The notes: generated by a model from the letters alone, not told the origin. Shown: positions 1 to 5,805, numbered from the stretch's first letter. The stretch is 6,575 bases of DNA from JAAYAY01 sp964429355 (GCA_964429355.1 CAYSCH010000476.1:1-6575), one strand, 5' to 3'. Numbers and translations: made by a program.

Positions 1-1652
1 ATGCACAGGCGTTGTTCACCACCGAGAGCGATCCCAAGGCAGTCTTTGCCGGGCTCCTCAAGATTCTGGTTGACTCGACCCAGAGTGAATATGGCTTTCT
101 CGACGAGGTGACGTATCAGCGGGGCCGACCCGTTCGCAAGCGCAGCTTGGCCCTGTCAAATATTTCCTGGGATGAGGCCTCGCGGAATCTGTACGAGCAG
201 CTCGAGTTGTCCGACTTTGTGTTCCCGAACATGGAGAATCTGGCGGGAGCCCCGGCTGTCTCCGGCCAGGTGGTGATTGCCAACGATCCCGGTCACGACC
301 TGCGATCCCGGGGGGTGCCGCCCGGCCATCCGCCGGTCCGCTGTTTTCTCGGAATCCCCATGCGCTACGGAGGCGAGATCGTGGGGCTTGCCGGAGTCGC
401 CAATCGAGCGGGGGGCTACACGCAGGAACTGGCCGCTTTCCTCGAGCCCCTCACGACCGCCTGCGCCACAATGATCGTCGCGATCCGCGATCGGAAGAAG
501 GTGCAGGAGTCCGAAGAATCCCGTCGCCGCAGCCAGCATGAGTTGCGTGAAAGCGAAAACCGCTATCGCAGGATCGTCGAAACTGCCCGGGAAGGTATTT
601 GGGCAATGGATGCGAGTTTGCGAACGTACTTCGTCAATCCCCGCATGGCACTCATGCTGGGATACGAACCCGAGGAAATGCTGGGACGGTCGTTCGAAGA
701 GTTCGTATTTGACGACGATCTCGCCGAGCACTCCGAACGGGTGGCCGAACGGCGCCGCGGCTGCAGCGGGGAATACGAGCGCCGTCTGCGGCGGAAGGAC
801 GGCAGCACGATCTGGGCAACCGTCTCGGCGACCACCCTCACGGACGACCAAGGCCGTTTTGCCGGCTCGTTTGCCATGGTCACCGACGTCACCCAACGCC
901 GGGAAGACGAAAACCGGCTGGATGCCATGCGACTCCAGTTGCACCACACCTCGCGGCTGGCGGTCATGGGCCAACTGGCGGCCGGCATCGCCCACGAAGT
1001 CAATCAGCCCCTCTGCTCGATCGTCAACTTTGCCAAGGCCTGCTGCAATCTGGCCTCCCGCGAACCGGCGGACCTCGATCAGATTCGCCAGTGGCTCGAC
1101 GCGATCGCCACGGCGGCCAATCGGGCCGGCGACATCGTCCACCGCATGCTGGGTTTTGCCCGCCGAGAAGCCGCCCTTTGCGAACTGGTTTCGGTCCGGC
1201 GGTTGGTTGAGGATGCCGTGCTTCTGGTCCGGCACCAGGCCCGATCGCTCCGCGTCGTCGTTGACGTAGAAATGCCCGAGGACGATCCTCAAGTCCATGT
1301 ACATCCCGTGGGGATTCAGCAGGTTCTGGTCAATCTCCTTCGCAACGGCATCGAGGCGCTGGCTGCGGCAGATGCCGGCGAGAAGAGAATCGTGGTGGCC
1401 GTCAAACGCTTGACGGATCGTGTGGAGATATCCGTGGCGGACAGCGGGACCGGGGTATCGGATGACGAGCTGTCGCGGCTGTTCGAACCTTTCTACACCA
1501 CGAAATCGCAGGGCTTGGGACTGGGGCTTGCCATCAGCCGAACGATTATCGAAGATCATGGCGGCAACATCACCGCGGCGCTGAATTCCAGCGGAGGCCT
1601 GACATTCCGTTTTACTCTGCCAACGCGTAGCTCTCCTGTAGAAGATGCCTGA
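1..1652 (+). CDS. Sensor histidine kinase, GAF-PAS-HisKA-HATPase (5' end outside window)
   Basis: Probable cytoplasmic sensor kinase that autophosphorylates on histidine and passes phosphate to the regulators downstream. The frame is open to the window edge and reads AQALFTTESDP, the usual lead-in to a GAF domain, so the gene starts upstream; the TTG at 12 is not a convincing start. Counting residues from base 12: GAF about 1-157 (ending in the LGIPM...GLAGVANRAGGY signature), a short charged helical linker 158-180, PAS about 181-297, HisKA with phosphoacceptor H328 in AHEVNQP, and HATPase with N445 (N box), D477 in ADSGTG, the F-box-like FEPFYTTK, and glycine-rich GLGLGL at 501-506. All catalytic motifs are present. 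The AHEVNQP form places it with FixL/DctB/NtrB-like kinases (family knowledge). No transmembrane segment is seen in the visible part. It overlaps the next gene by 8 bases, indicating translational coupling. The signal is unknown; more sensor domains may lie upstream. Confidence 0.95.
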   Translation, partial: AQALFTTESDPKAVFAGLLKILVDSTQSEYGFLDEVTYQRGRPVRKRSLALSNISWDEASRNLYEQLELSDFVFPNMENLAGAPAVSGQVVIANDPGHDLRSRGVPPGHPPVRCFLGIPMRYGGEIVGLAGVANRAGGYTQELAAFLEPLTTACATMIVAIRDRKKVQESEESRRRSQHELRESENRYRRIVETAREGIWAMDASLRTYFVNPRMALMLGYEPEEMLGRSFEEFVFDDDLAEHSERVAERRRGCSGEYERRLRRKDGSTIWATVSATTLTDDQGRFAGSFAMVTDVTQRREDENRLDAMRLQLHHTSRLAVMGQLAAGIAHEVNQPLCSIVNFAKACCNLASREPADLDQIRQWLDAIATAANRAGDIVHRMLGFARREAALCELVSVRRLVEDAVLLVRHQARSLRVVVDVEMPEDDPQVHVHPVGIQQVLVNLLRNGIEALAAADAGEKRIVVAVKRLTDRVEISVADSGTGVSDDELSRLFEPFYTTKSQGLGLGLAISRTIIEDHGGNITAALNSSGGLTFRFTLPTRSSPVEDA

Positions 1653-2259
1653 GAACAGAACAGTCTTCGTGGTCGACGACGACGCCGATCTCCGCGCTTC
1701 CGTTGCCGCGCTGGTCACTTCGTTGGGGCTGCCCTGTCGAGACTTTCCCTCCGCCGAGGCGTTCCTGGCCGATTGTTCGGTCGCGGAAAGAGGGGTCGCC
1801 GTCGTCGATCTCCGTATGCCGGGAATGAGCGGGGTCCAACTGCAAGAGGAACTCGCACGGCGCGGGAGCCGGATGCCCGTGATCCTTCTCACGGCCTTTG
1901 CACGCACCCACACCATCGTCAAGGCCATTCAGGCCGGAGCGGTCACCGCGATCGACAAGCCCTACCACGACGACGACCTGTGGGATGCCATCCGCAGCGC
2001 CTTGGACAAGGAACAGGCGGATTGGACGGCCGCCCAGCGGCAACGGCAGATCCAAAGTCGGCTGCAGAATCTTACCGAAGAAGAGTACTGCGTCGCTGAA
2101 CTCGTCGTTGCCGGCCACTCCAACAAGGCGATTGCCCACCAGACGGGTGCGGCCCTCCGCACGGTCGAAAAAAGGCGCCATAACGTCCTTGCCAAGATGC
2201 AGGTTGGTTCCGTGGCTGAACTGGTGGCTCTCTTTCTGGAAATTCGCCACTCCCCGTGA
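1645..2259 (+). CDS. FixJ/NarL-type response regulator 1 (REC-HTH_LuxR)
   Basis: DNA-binding response regulator of 204 residues, a normal length for the FixJ family. The receiver domain covers about residues 5-122, with acidic residues D11-D13, phosphoacceptor D55 in VVDLRMPGMSG, T83 and K105 (IDKPY), so it should be phosphorylatable. A linker of about 17 residues leads to a LuxR-type helix-turn-helix at about 140-200 (LTEEEYCVAELVVAGHSNKAIA, then LRTVEKRRHNVLAKM). The ATG lies inside the 3' end of the kinase gene, with stop and start overlapping by 8 bases and no strong Shine-Dalgarno. Coupled translation and a kinase-regulator partnership are therefore likely. The target promoters are unknown. 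A 29-base repeat cluster just downstream could be one of them (inference). Confidence 0.95.
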   Translation: MPENRTVFVVDDDADLRASVAALVTSLGLPCRDFPSAEAFLADCSVAERGVAVVDLRMPGMSGVQLQEELARRGSRMPVILLTAFARTHTIVKAIQAGAVTAIDKPYHDDDLWDAIRSALDKEQADWTAAQRQRQIQSRLQNLTEEEYCVAELVVAGHSNKAIAHQTGAALRTVEKRRHNVLAKMQVGSVAELVALFLEIRHSP

Positions 2260-2457
2260 CCGCCGAGTCTGCCGCGTCATCCGGACACGGCCGCGCCGTG
2301 CGGTTTCCCGCACGCCCGTGCGGTTCTCTTCCTGGCCGCGGCCTGCCATGGAAGACGATGCATGATCCGGGGCGTTGACGAACCAGAAACCGCGACCGCA
2401 TCTCCTGCGGCCCGGCATCCAGCCAGATCCGCAAACCGGCCTCCGACGGAAGAACCC
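2260..2457 (+). promoter_or_regulatory. Gap between the two regulators with repeat cluster; possible operator or leader
   Basis: This 198-base gap has no convincing gene. It holds two exact 10-base direct repeats CCGTGCGGTT at 2296-2305 and 2316-2325, with starts 20 bases apart (about two helical turns). Between them sits the inverted half CCGCACG at 2308-2314, which can pair with the first copy as a 7-bp stem with loop TTTC. There is no T-run after the stem, so a rho-independent terminator is not supported. A TTGACG at 2375-2380 resembles a -35 box but lacks a good -10 at normal spacing. The cluster could be a binding site for one of the two regulators (inference). Confidence 0.3.
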
Positions 2458-3294
2458 ATGAGTACCGACAGCCCCACCGTATTTGTCGTTGAAGACGATG
2501 CAGAAATGTGCGAAAGCTTTGCGGCTCTGTTCACTTCCCAGGGACTGGCCGTTGAGACCTTTTCCAGCGGAGAGGAGTTTCTAACGCACTACGATTCGTC
2601 GCGACCGGGCTGCATCGTCGCCGATTTTCGCCTCCAAGGCATCAACGGGATCGACCTGCACCGCCTCCTCGCCGATAGGGAATGCACGCTGCCGGTCGTG
2701 CTCATCAGCGGCTATCTCACGGTTCGTTCTGCGGTCGCCGCCGTCCGCCAGGGTATCTATCGTATCCTAGAAAAACCCTATCATGAAAACGATCTCCTCT
2801 CAGCCGTTCACGATGCCCTCCAGGAGAACCGCAGTTCGCGCGAAAAGAAGACCTGCCGTACGGACTTCTACCGCCGGCTTCAGTCTTTGAATGCCCGGGA
2901 ACGTCTTACCCTCGAAATGATCGTGGCCGGGCACGGAAATAAGGCCATCGAACGCAAACTGGGGCTGAGTACGCGAACCGTCGATCGCATTCGCAGCTCG
3001 ATCCTCGAGAAAACCGGTTGCATGTCCTTCGTTGAGCTGTCGGCCGCCTACGGCGCGGCCCGGGCAGCCGGCAGAACGATTATGCCCTCCCATGCGGCAG
3101 GATCTGGCGATGCTTGCGCCGATCGCGGTGCAGGCGAGGAATCCCTCGAGTGCCTCTGTGCCGGGCTGCTGCGCGTGCAGGCCGTCCTCTTCAGCGAAGG
3201 GGATATCGGCGAAGATTGCCGACCGCTGCTTCGCGACGCCGAATCGGCTCTCTCCAAGGCCCTGGGCAGGTCTCGTGCCGTGAAATCCCGTTGA
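2458..3294 (+). CDS. FixJ/NarL-type response regulator 2 with C-terminal extension
   Basis: Second DNA-binding response regulator, 278 residues. The receiver domain (about 6-122) has E12-D13-D14, phosphoacceptor D56 in VADFRLQGING, S84 and K106 (LEKPY). The LuxR-type helix-turn-helix is at about 141-198 (LNARERLTLEMIVAGHGNKAIERKLGLS, then TRTVDRIRSSILEKTG). Its recognition-helix region differs from that of regulator 1, so the two probably bind different sites. I chose ATG 2458 because the receiver begins right after it (STDSPTVFVVEDD) and a GGAAGA lies just upstream. An in-frame ATG at 2362 would add 32 low-complexity residues. Beyond the helix-turn-helix are about 80 extra residues ending in a helical, leucine-rich stretch (about 224-273) that FixJ proteins usually lack. 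Same strand as the kinase, so a branched pathway with one kinase and two regulators is plausible. Confidence 0.93.
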   Translation: MSTDSPTVFVVEDDAEMCESFAALFTSQGLAVETFSSGEEFLTHYDSSRPGCIVADFRLQGINGIDLHRLLADRECTLPVVLISGYLTVRSAVAAVRQGIYRILEKPYHENDLLSAVHDALQENRSSREKKTCRTDFYRRLQSLNARERLTLEMIVAGHGNKAIERKLGLSTRTVDRIRSSILEKTGCMSFVELSAAYGAARAAGRTIMPSHAAGSGDACADRGAGEESLECLCAGLLRVQAVLFSEGDIGEDCRPLLRDAESALSKALGRSRAVKSR

Positions 3295-3316
3295 CATGCA
3301 CCCTGCCGGGGATGGG

Positions 3317-3372
3317 TCCTGAAAACCGTCCCCCTGGAACATGGGGCTGGGGTTCGATTCCCTACCGAGCCG
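3317..3372 (+). pseudogene. tRNA-like 3' fragment (serine-type look), no 5' half
   Basis: The sequence shows a textbook T arm: stem TGGGG (3348-3352), loop TTCGATT (3353-3359), stem CCCTA (3360-3364). It is followed by a seven-base acceptor-like strand CCGAGCC (3365-3371) and G. Before it lies a CCCC/GGGG hairpin (about 3331-3346) resembling a long class II variable arm, preceded by CCTGAAAACC, which resembles an anticodon loop. The anticodon stem pairs poorly, no D arm is seen, and no GGCTCGG partner strand occurs at the right distance upstream. I read this as a decayed or truncated tRNA-Ser-like 3' part, perhaps an attachment-site remnant. Chance resemblance is possible. Confidence 0.35.
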
Positions 3373-3442
3373 TTTTGGGCGAAGAAATCCAAAATTGGTG
3401 CAACTCTCCGGTGTTGTGACCGAGGTGATGGAGTAGCTCGTT

Positions 3443-3480
3443 GCCCCTCTTCACTCAGTTGTGGAGAGGGGCTCTTTGTT
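3443..3480 (+). terminator. Strong rho-independent terminator
   Basis: A perfect-looking hairpin: GCCCCTCTTCAC (3443-3454) pairs with GTGGAGAGGGGC (3461-3472) over 12 bp with one G-T wobble, closing a six-base loop TCAGTT. It is followed by the T-rich run TCTTTGTT (3473-3480). The T-run is on the right-hand side, so it ends + strand transcription. It is the first good terminator after the two regulators, 149 bases past the stop of regulator 2, and probably closes that transcript (and any transcript of the tRNA-like piece). Confidence 0.8.
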
Positions 3481-3499
3481 GCCGCACGCATTGAACCGC

Positions 3500-3529
3500 T
3501 TGCGTGATGGCATCGTGGCGGACTACACT
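3500..3529 (+). promoter_or_regulatory. Weak promoter-like element ahead of the cold-shock fragment
   Basis: TTGCGT (3500-3505) and TACACT (3524-3529) are separated by 18 bases, with 3/6 and 4/6 matches to the sigma-70 boxes. The position fits: just after the terminator and about 80 bases before the cold-shock fragment. The match is poor, so this is only a suggestion. Confidence 0.18.
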
Positions 3530-3611
3530 TCCGTCAATCGACGATCGGCGACCAGTCGGCAATCGCAAGGCGGGCGGCGTCAATCCAGACAACCACTCGG
3601 GATATGCGAAC

Positions 3612-3683
3612 ATGCCAGACGGTACTATCAAGAAACGGACGGACGGAGGGTTCGGGTTCATCAAGACGGGAACCGACAAGTGA
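3612..3683 (+). pseudogene. Cold-shock protein gene remnant (first 23 codons)
   Basis: From ATG 3612 the frame reads MPDGTIKK, a short basic stretch, then GGFGFIKTGTDK, and stops at TGA 3681-3683. This matches the start of a CspA-family cold-shock domain, including the RNP1-like motif (K/G)GFGFI at residues 12-17. The family is normally about 65-70 residues, so two thirds are missing, including the RNP2 strand and the rest of the beta barrel. The bases after the stop (GGACTTGT) could have coded for the expected D-L, as if about seven bases were inserted, but similarity then ends. It cannot form a nucleic-acid-binding fold. Its stop is 14 bases before the start of the secreted protein gene, so it may now behave as a short upstream reading frame or leader (inference). 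Confidence 0.7.
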
Positions 3684-3697
3684 TCAGGACTTGTGCG

Positions 3698-4543
3698 ATG
3701 AAGATTCAAACGGGGGTAAGCCTGTTGCTTGCCGTCATTGGCTCGGGCTGGGAAACAGAACCAGTAAAGGGGGCCGATTCGCAGGCAGACGGCATCTTTT
3801 TCAGCGAGAGTTTCGAGGATGCCGACCTTGCTGGGAGAGACTGGTACGATGGGACCAGGTTCCGAATCACCGGAGATGCGATGGCGGGAAAGGGCTGCAT
3901 CGAGTACGAATGGACCGACAGCCAATCCGGCGTGAAGGGCTCGTCCCCAGTTCGTCACTTGTTCGAGCCCACAGACGAAGTCAGCATCCGTTTCTACCTG
4001 AAGCTCTCCAAGGGTTGGGGCTGGAGTGGGCAGAACTTTCATCCCCATCTGACACACTTTATGACCACCGAGAATCCGAAGTGGCATGGTCCCGCCGCCA
4101 GTCACCTCACGCTCTACATTGAGCCAGTCGGCGGCAGACTGCGGCTCGCTGCCCAGGACATCCAGAACAAAGACACGCCCCACGGATTGACCCAAGGGCC
4201 ACTCAAGGGTGGCTACAACGGGAAGTTCTACGACAGCCAGGAAGTGCTCTTCAAGGACGACGGATGGCATTGCGTCGAGGCGTACTTCAAACTTAACACG
4301 CTGGATCTTGAAAACGACCGTCCGAACCAGGATGGAATAGTGCGGGGTTGGTTCGATGGGAAACTCGTTGTCGATCACACCGACGTGGTATTGCGATCCA
4401 CCGACTTTCCTGGGATGAAGTTCAACCAGTTCTTGATGGCACCGTATTTTGGCCCTGGTCTCCTTCCGCACGCCCAGAAGTTGTGGATCGACGAATTGGC
4501 AGTCGGTACCAGGCGGATTGGCCCCTTGGCGTTGCAGAAATAG
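3698..4543 (+). CDS. Secreted concanavalin-A-like (LamG/polysaccharide-lyase-like) protein
   Basis: A 281-residue protein probably exported and carrying one jelly-roll carbohydrate-type domain. The N-terminus has a lysine, then a hydrophobic core at about 6-16 (GVSLLLAVIGS), with possible signal-peptide cleavage near A26. The rest (about 33-275) has the rhythm of planctomycete concanavalin-A-like proteins: FSESFEDADL at the start, an aromatic GWGWSGQNF patch, DGWHCVEAYFKLN near 188-200, GWFDGKLVVDH near 216-226 and KLWIDELAVG near the end. This layout is shared with heparin-lyase-I-like and LamG folds, but I cannot identify catalytic residues, so binding versus cleavage of a polysaccharide is undecided. 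I chose ATG 3698 because it opens the signal peptide; AGGA at 3686-3689 is a fair ribosome site. The frame is open further upstream but that part looks non-coding. It stands alone, next to remnants on both sides. Confidence 0.8.
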   Translation: MKIQTGVSLLLAVIGSGWETEPVKGADSQADGIFFSESFEDADLAGRDWYDGTRFRITGDAMAGKGCIEYEWTDSQSGVKGSSPVRHLFEPTDEVSIRFYLKLSKGWGWSGQNFHPHLTHFMTTENPKWHGPAASHLTLYIEPVGGRLRLAAQDIQNKDTPHGLTQGPLKGGYNGKFYDSQEVLFKDDGWHCVEAYFKLNTLDLENDRPNQDGIVRGWFDGKLVVDHTDVVLRSTDFPGMKFNQFLMAPYFGPGLLPHAQKLWIDELAVGTRRIGPLALQK

Positions 4544-4557
4544 CGGTCGTTAGGTGG

Positions 4558-5055
4558 CAAGATCGGCATGAAGATCATCATAGCCACGGCGTAGATCACG
4601 CCCATGACCGAAATCGCCAAATCGCCGCCGTGCGTCCGTAGCTGGTTGTTGAGCAGACTGTTCATGACGCTGGCCGCTAGCTGCATTAAGAACGGCGGCG
4701 ACCCAATCGCCATGATCGAAGCACACACCGGCCAAGACACCCGCAGACTCCCGATATGAAGCCTCAGCACGCTCCTGCCACTGACGAAATGGAGCAGCGT
4801 CCACGTGGCAGAAACCGCCTGCGACAGGACCGTGGCAAGTCCAGCCCCCCGCATCCCCCAGCCGAACCTGAAAATGAACAACGGGAGTGAAACGGTGATC
4901 CCCGCAATCCCATCGGGACCGAGGGCATGTCCAATGAATACCCGGTCCACCACGTTGTAGATGGCCTGGGCCAGCATTCCGACGATGGCGGGGGCCGAGA
5001 ACGTGGCAAGCAGGAAAGGGATGCTGGCTTCGCCCAGCCGCTTGGACCGATCCAT
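4558..5055 (-). pseudogene. MATE-family efflux transporter remnant (internal deletion, 3' truncation)
   Basis: Reading leftwards from ATG at 5055, the protein starts like a typical MATE multidrug/Na+ or H+ antiporter: LGEASIPFLLATFSAPAIVGMLAQAIYNVVDRVFIGHALG, that is, first helix and loop. At about residue 58 (near base 4880) it jumps in frame to FIFRFGWGMRGAGLATVLSQAVS, which in full-length proteins lies after helix 6, so roughly 100 or more residues are missing. It continues through LNNQLRTHGGDLAISVMGVIYAVAMMIFMPI and then loses similarity at about residue 166. The frame runs on to a stop at 4375-4377, but that tail is antisense to the secreted gene. About 450 residues with 12 helices are normal, so this cannot be a working transporter. 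No strong ribosome site is visible before 5055. Confidence 0.85.
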
Positions 5056-5315
5056 TATCGTCTTGGAACGTCCTTCCGTGGCATCTCGATGCCGGGGCCG
5101 GCCATAGCGGACGGCCGTGGTGAAACATACCCTGAGCGCTGGATCGCTTGGCCTGACGGCCGCCAATTCTTGAACACCTTGTCCACCCGGTGCGGCTCGG
5201 TCATGGCTCGCTGAAGATCTGCATTCCTGGCTGGCGAAGCGGTCAGGCCCACCATGGTAGCACGAATGGGCACATTGTTACCAAGGCTGTCCCGAACCTT
5301 TGAGGGCACTGGGAT
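5056..5315. other. Intergenic or decayed DNA, no supported gene
   Basis: Open frames exist on both strands here (for example a - strand frame from 5309), but none has a recognisable family pattern or convincing start signal. The stretch is probably the decayed upstream flank of the MATE remnant. I see no tRNA, terminator or repeat of note in it. Confidence 0.4.
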
Positions 5316-5334
5316 GCGATAAGTACCTTATCGC
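5316..5334. repeat. Perfect palindrome GCGATAAG-TAC-CTTATCGC
   Basis: Two 8-base arms are perfectly inverted around a 3-base centre. The TAA stop codon of the 72-residue gene on the - strand lies inside it. There is no T-run on either side, so it is not a normal terminator. It could be an operator, or an RNA hairpin at the 3' end of the small gene that protects or ends the message (inference). Confidence 0.6.
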
Positions 5335-5546
5335 CGATCAAGCTTGCCCGCTCTGATTCTCAGCACATCATGCCAAGTCGCACGGCGGTTGGCGTACAGA
5401 ACAGCTTGCCCTAACCGGTCGGACCACCCTTCTCCCGTCCAGTACTGTCTCTCATCTGGAGAAGCACTGCCATCGGCGAGGATCACATATCGAGGAGCGC
5501 TTTGAGTACCGATGGTCAGAATCTCAGGGTTTGATTTTCGACTCAT
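5328..5546 (-). CDS. Small protein of unknown function, 72 residues
   Basis: I do not recognise a named family. The protein is soluble, with no signal peptide or membrane segment. An N-terminal part (PRYVILADGS) is followed by a central aromatic motif YWTGEGWSDRLGQAVLYANRRA at about 35-56. That motif recalls short bacterial proteins in which a WTG-x-GW turn precedes a helix, but this is a resemblance only. Support for a real gene: sensible composition, and a promoter-like pair reading leftwards with 27 bases between its -10 and the ATG (TTCACG, 17 bases, TATAGA at 5602-5574). A CRP-like palindrome overlaps that promoter and a perfect palindrome sits at the stop codon. No good Shine-Dalgarno precedes the ATG, which weakens the case. 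Transcribed away from the zinc-ribbon gene. Confidence 0.55.
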   Translation of the reverse strand: MSRKSNPEILTIGTQSAPRYVILADGSASPDERQYWTGEGWSDRLGQAVLYANRRATWHDVLRIRAGKLDRR

Positions 5547-5573
5547 GTTGTCTTTGGCCTGCTGTTTGCCCTA

Positions 5574-5612
5574 TCTATACTACTATCCTCAAAGACCGTG
5601 AAGTATTTCACA
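5574..5612 (-). promoter_or_regulatory. Promoter with overlapping CRP-like operator for the 72-residue gene
   Basis: On the - strand TTCACG (5602-5597) and TATAGA (5579-5574) are 17 bases apart, each with 4/6 matches to the sigma-70 boxes. The + strand here reads C-GTGA-AGTATT-TCAC-A (5597-5612), matching the CRP-family consensus TGTGA-N6-TCACA at 9 of 10 fixed positions. The site overlaps the -35 box, centred roughly 37 bases before the likely transcription start, so repression or close-contact activation are both possible. Whether this organism has a suitable CRP/FNR-family protein cannot be seen here. Confidence 0.45.
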
Positions 5613-5648
5613 AAGACTCGCGACCATCGGGAGCAGACCATCTCAGTT

Positions 5649-5745
5649 CGAGCGGTAGCTCGTATTGGTTGGCGGCCCTGCCGCCCTATGCAAACATAGT
5701 CTCTTATCGATCGGCAGGCAACCACTTGGGGTGAGACGCTCTCAC
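5649..5745. repeat. Cluster of short perfect inverted repeats in the divergent intergenic region
   Basis: Three perfect palindromes follow one another: CGAGC-GGTA-GCTCG (5649-5662), GGCGG-CCCTG-CCGCC (5671-5685) and GTGAGA-CGC-TCTCAC (5731-5745). None is followed by a T-run. The last shares GTGA/TCAC half-sites with the CRP-like site at 5597-5612, but with 7 rather than 6 bases between. The 313-base stretch between the two small genes otherwise holds only the promoters given separately; its open frames look random. Confidence 0.4.
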
Positions 5746-5805
5746 ACTTGCGAGGGGAAATAGCCAAACCGTATGGGCTAGGCCGTGTCCCAGATCCCAA
5801 CGGGT

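Noticed and set aside
552..903. Kinase PAS domain as a FixL-like haem oxygen sensor, suggested by the FixJ partners
   Set aside because: I cannot see the proximal haem-binding histidine context of FixL, and this type of PAS-kinase with FixJ regulators serves many signals.
156..1928. Very long open frame on the - strand (590 residues)
   Set aside because: It lies antisense to the kinase and regulator 1, which carry full conserved motifs. Its composition (runs of R, G, S, P) and lack of any domain pattern mark it as a GC-rich shadow frame.
2362..2457. Longer start for regulator 2 at ATG 2362, with GGAAG 7 bases before it
   Set aside because: The added 32 residues are rich in A, P, R and T with no structure, while receiver domains begin right after the ATG at 2458. 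Not excluded, but less likely.
2351..2502. 12-base direct repeat GAAGACGATGCA at 2351-2362 and 2491-2502
   Set aside because: The second copy codes for the EDDA of the receiver and the first is in the gap. Short enough to be chance or a trivial remnant; no further similarity around it.
3455..4471. Long open frame on the - strand opposite the secreted gene
   Set aside because: No signal, motif or plausible start; the + strand frame has a signal peptide and domain-like pattern.
4549..4555. GTTAGGT, matching the integron attC core GTTRRRY, just after the secreted gene stop
   Set aside because: No partner RYYYAAC at a sensible position outside coding sequence, no imperfect inverted-repeat body and no integrase nearby. 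A 7-base degenerate match is expected by chance.
5055..5309. 84-residue open frame on the - strand upstream of the MATE remnant
   Set aside because: No recognisable pattern, no ribosome site, and composition like random GC-rich DNA.
5531..5800. Short open frames on both strands between the two small genes
   Set aside because: Sequences look random, contain many cysteines and serines without motifs, and overlap promoter elements and palindromes.
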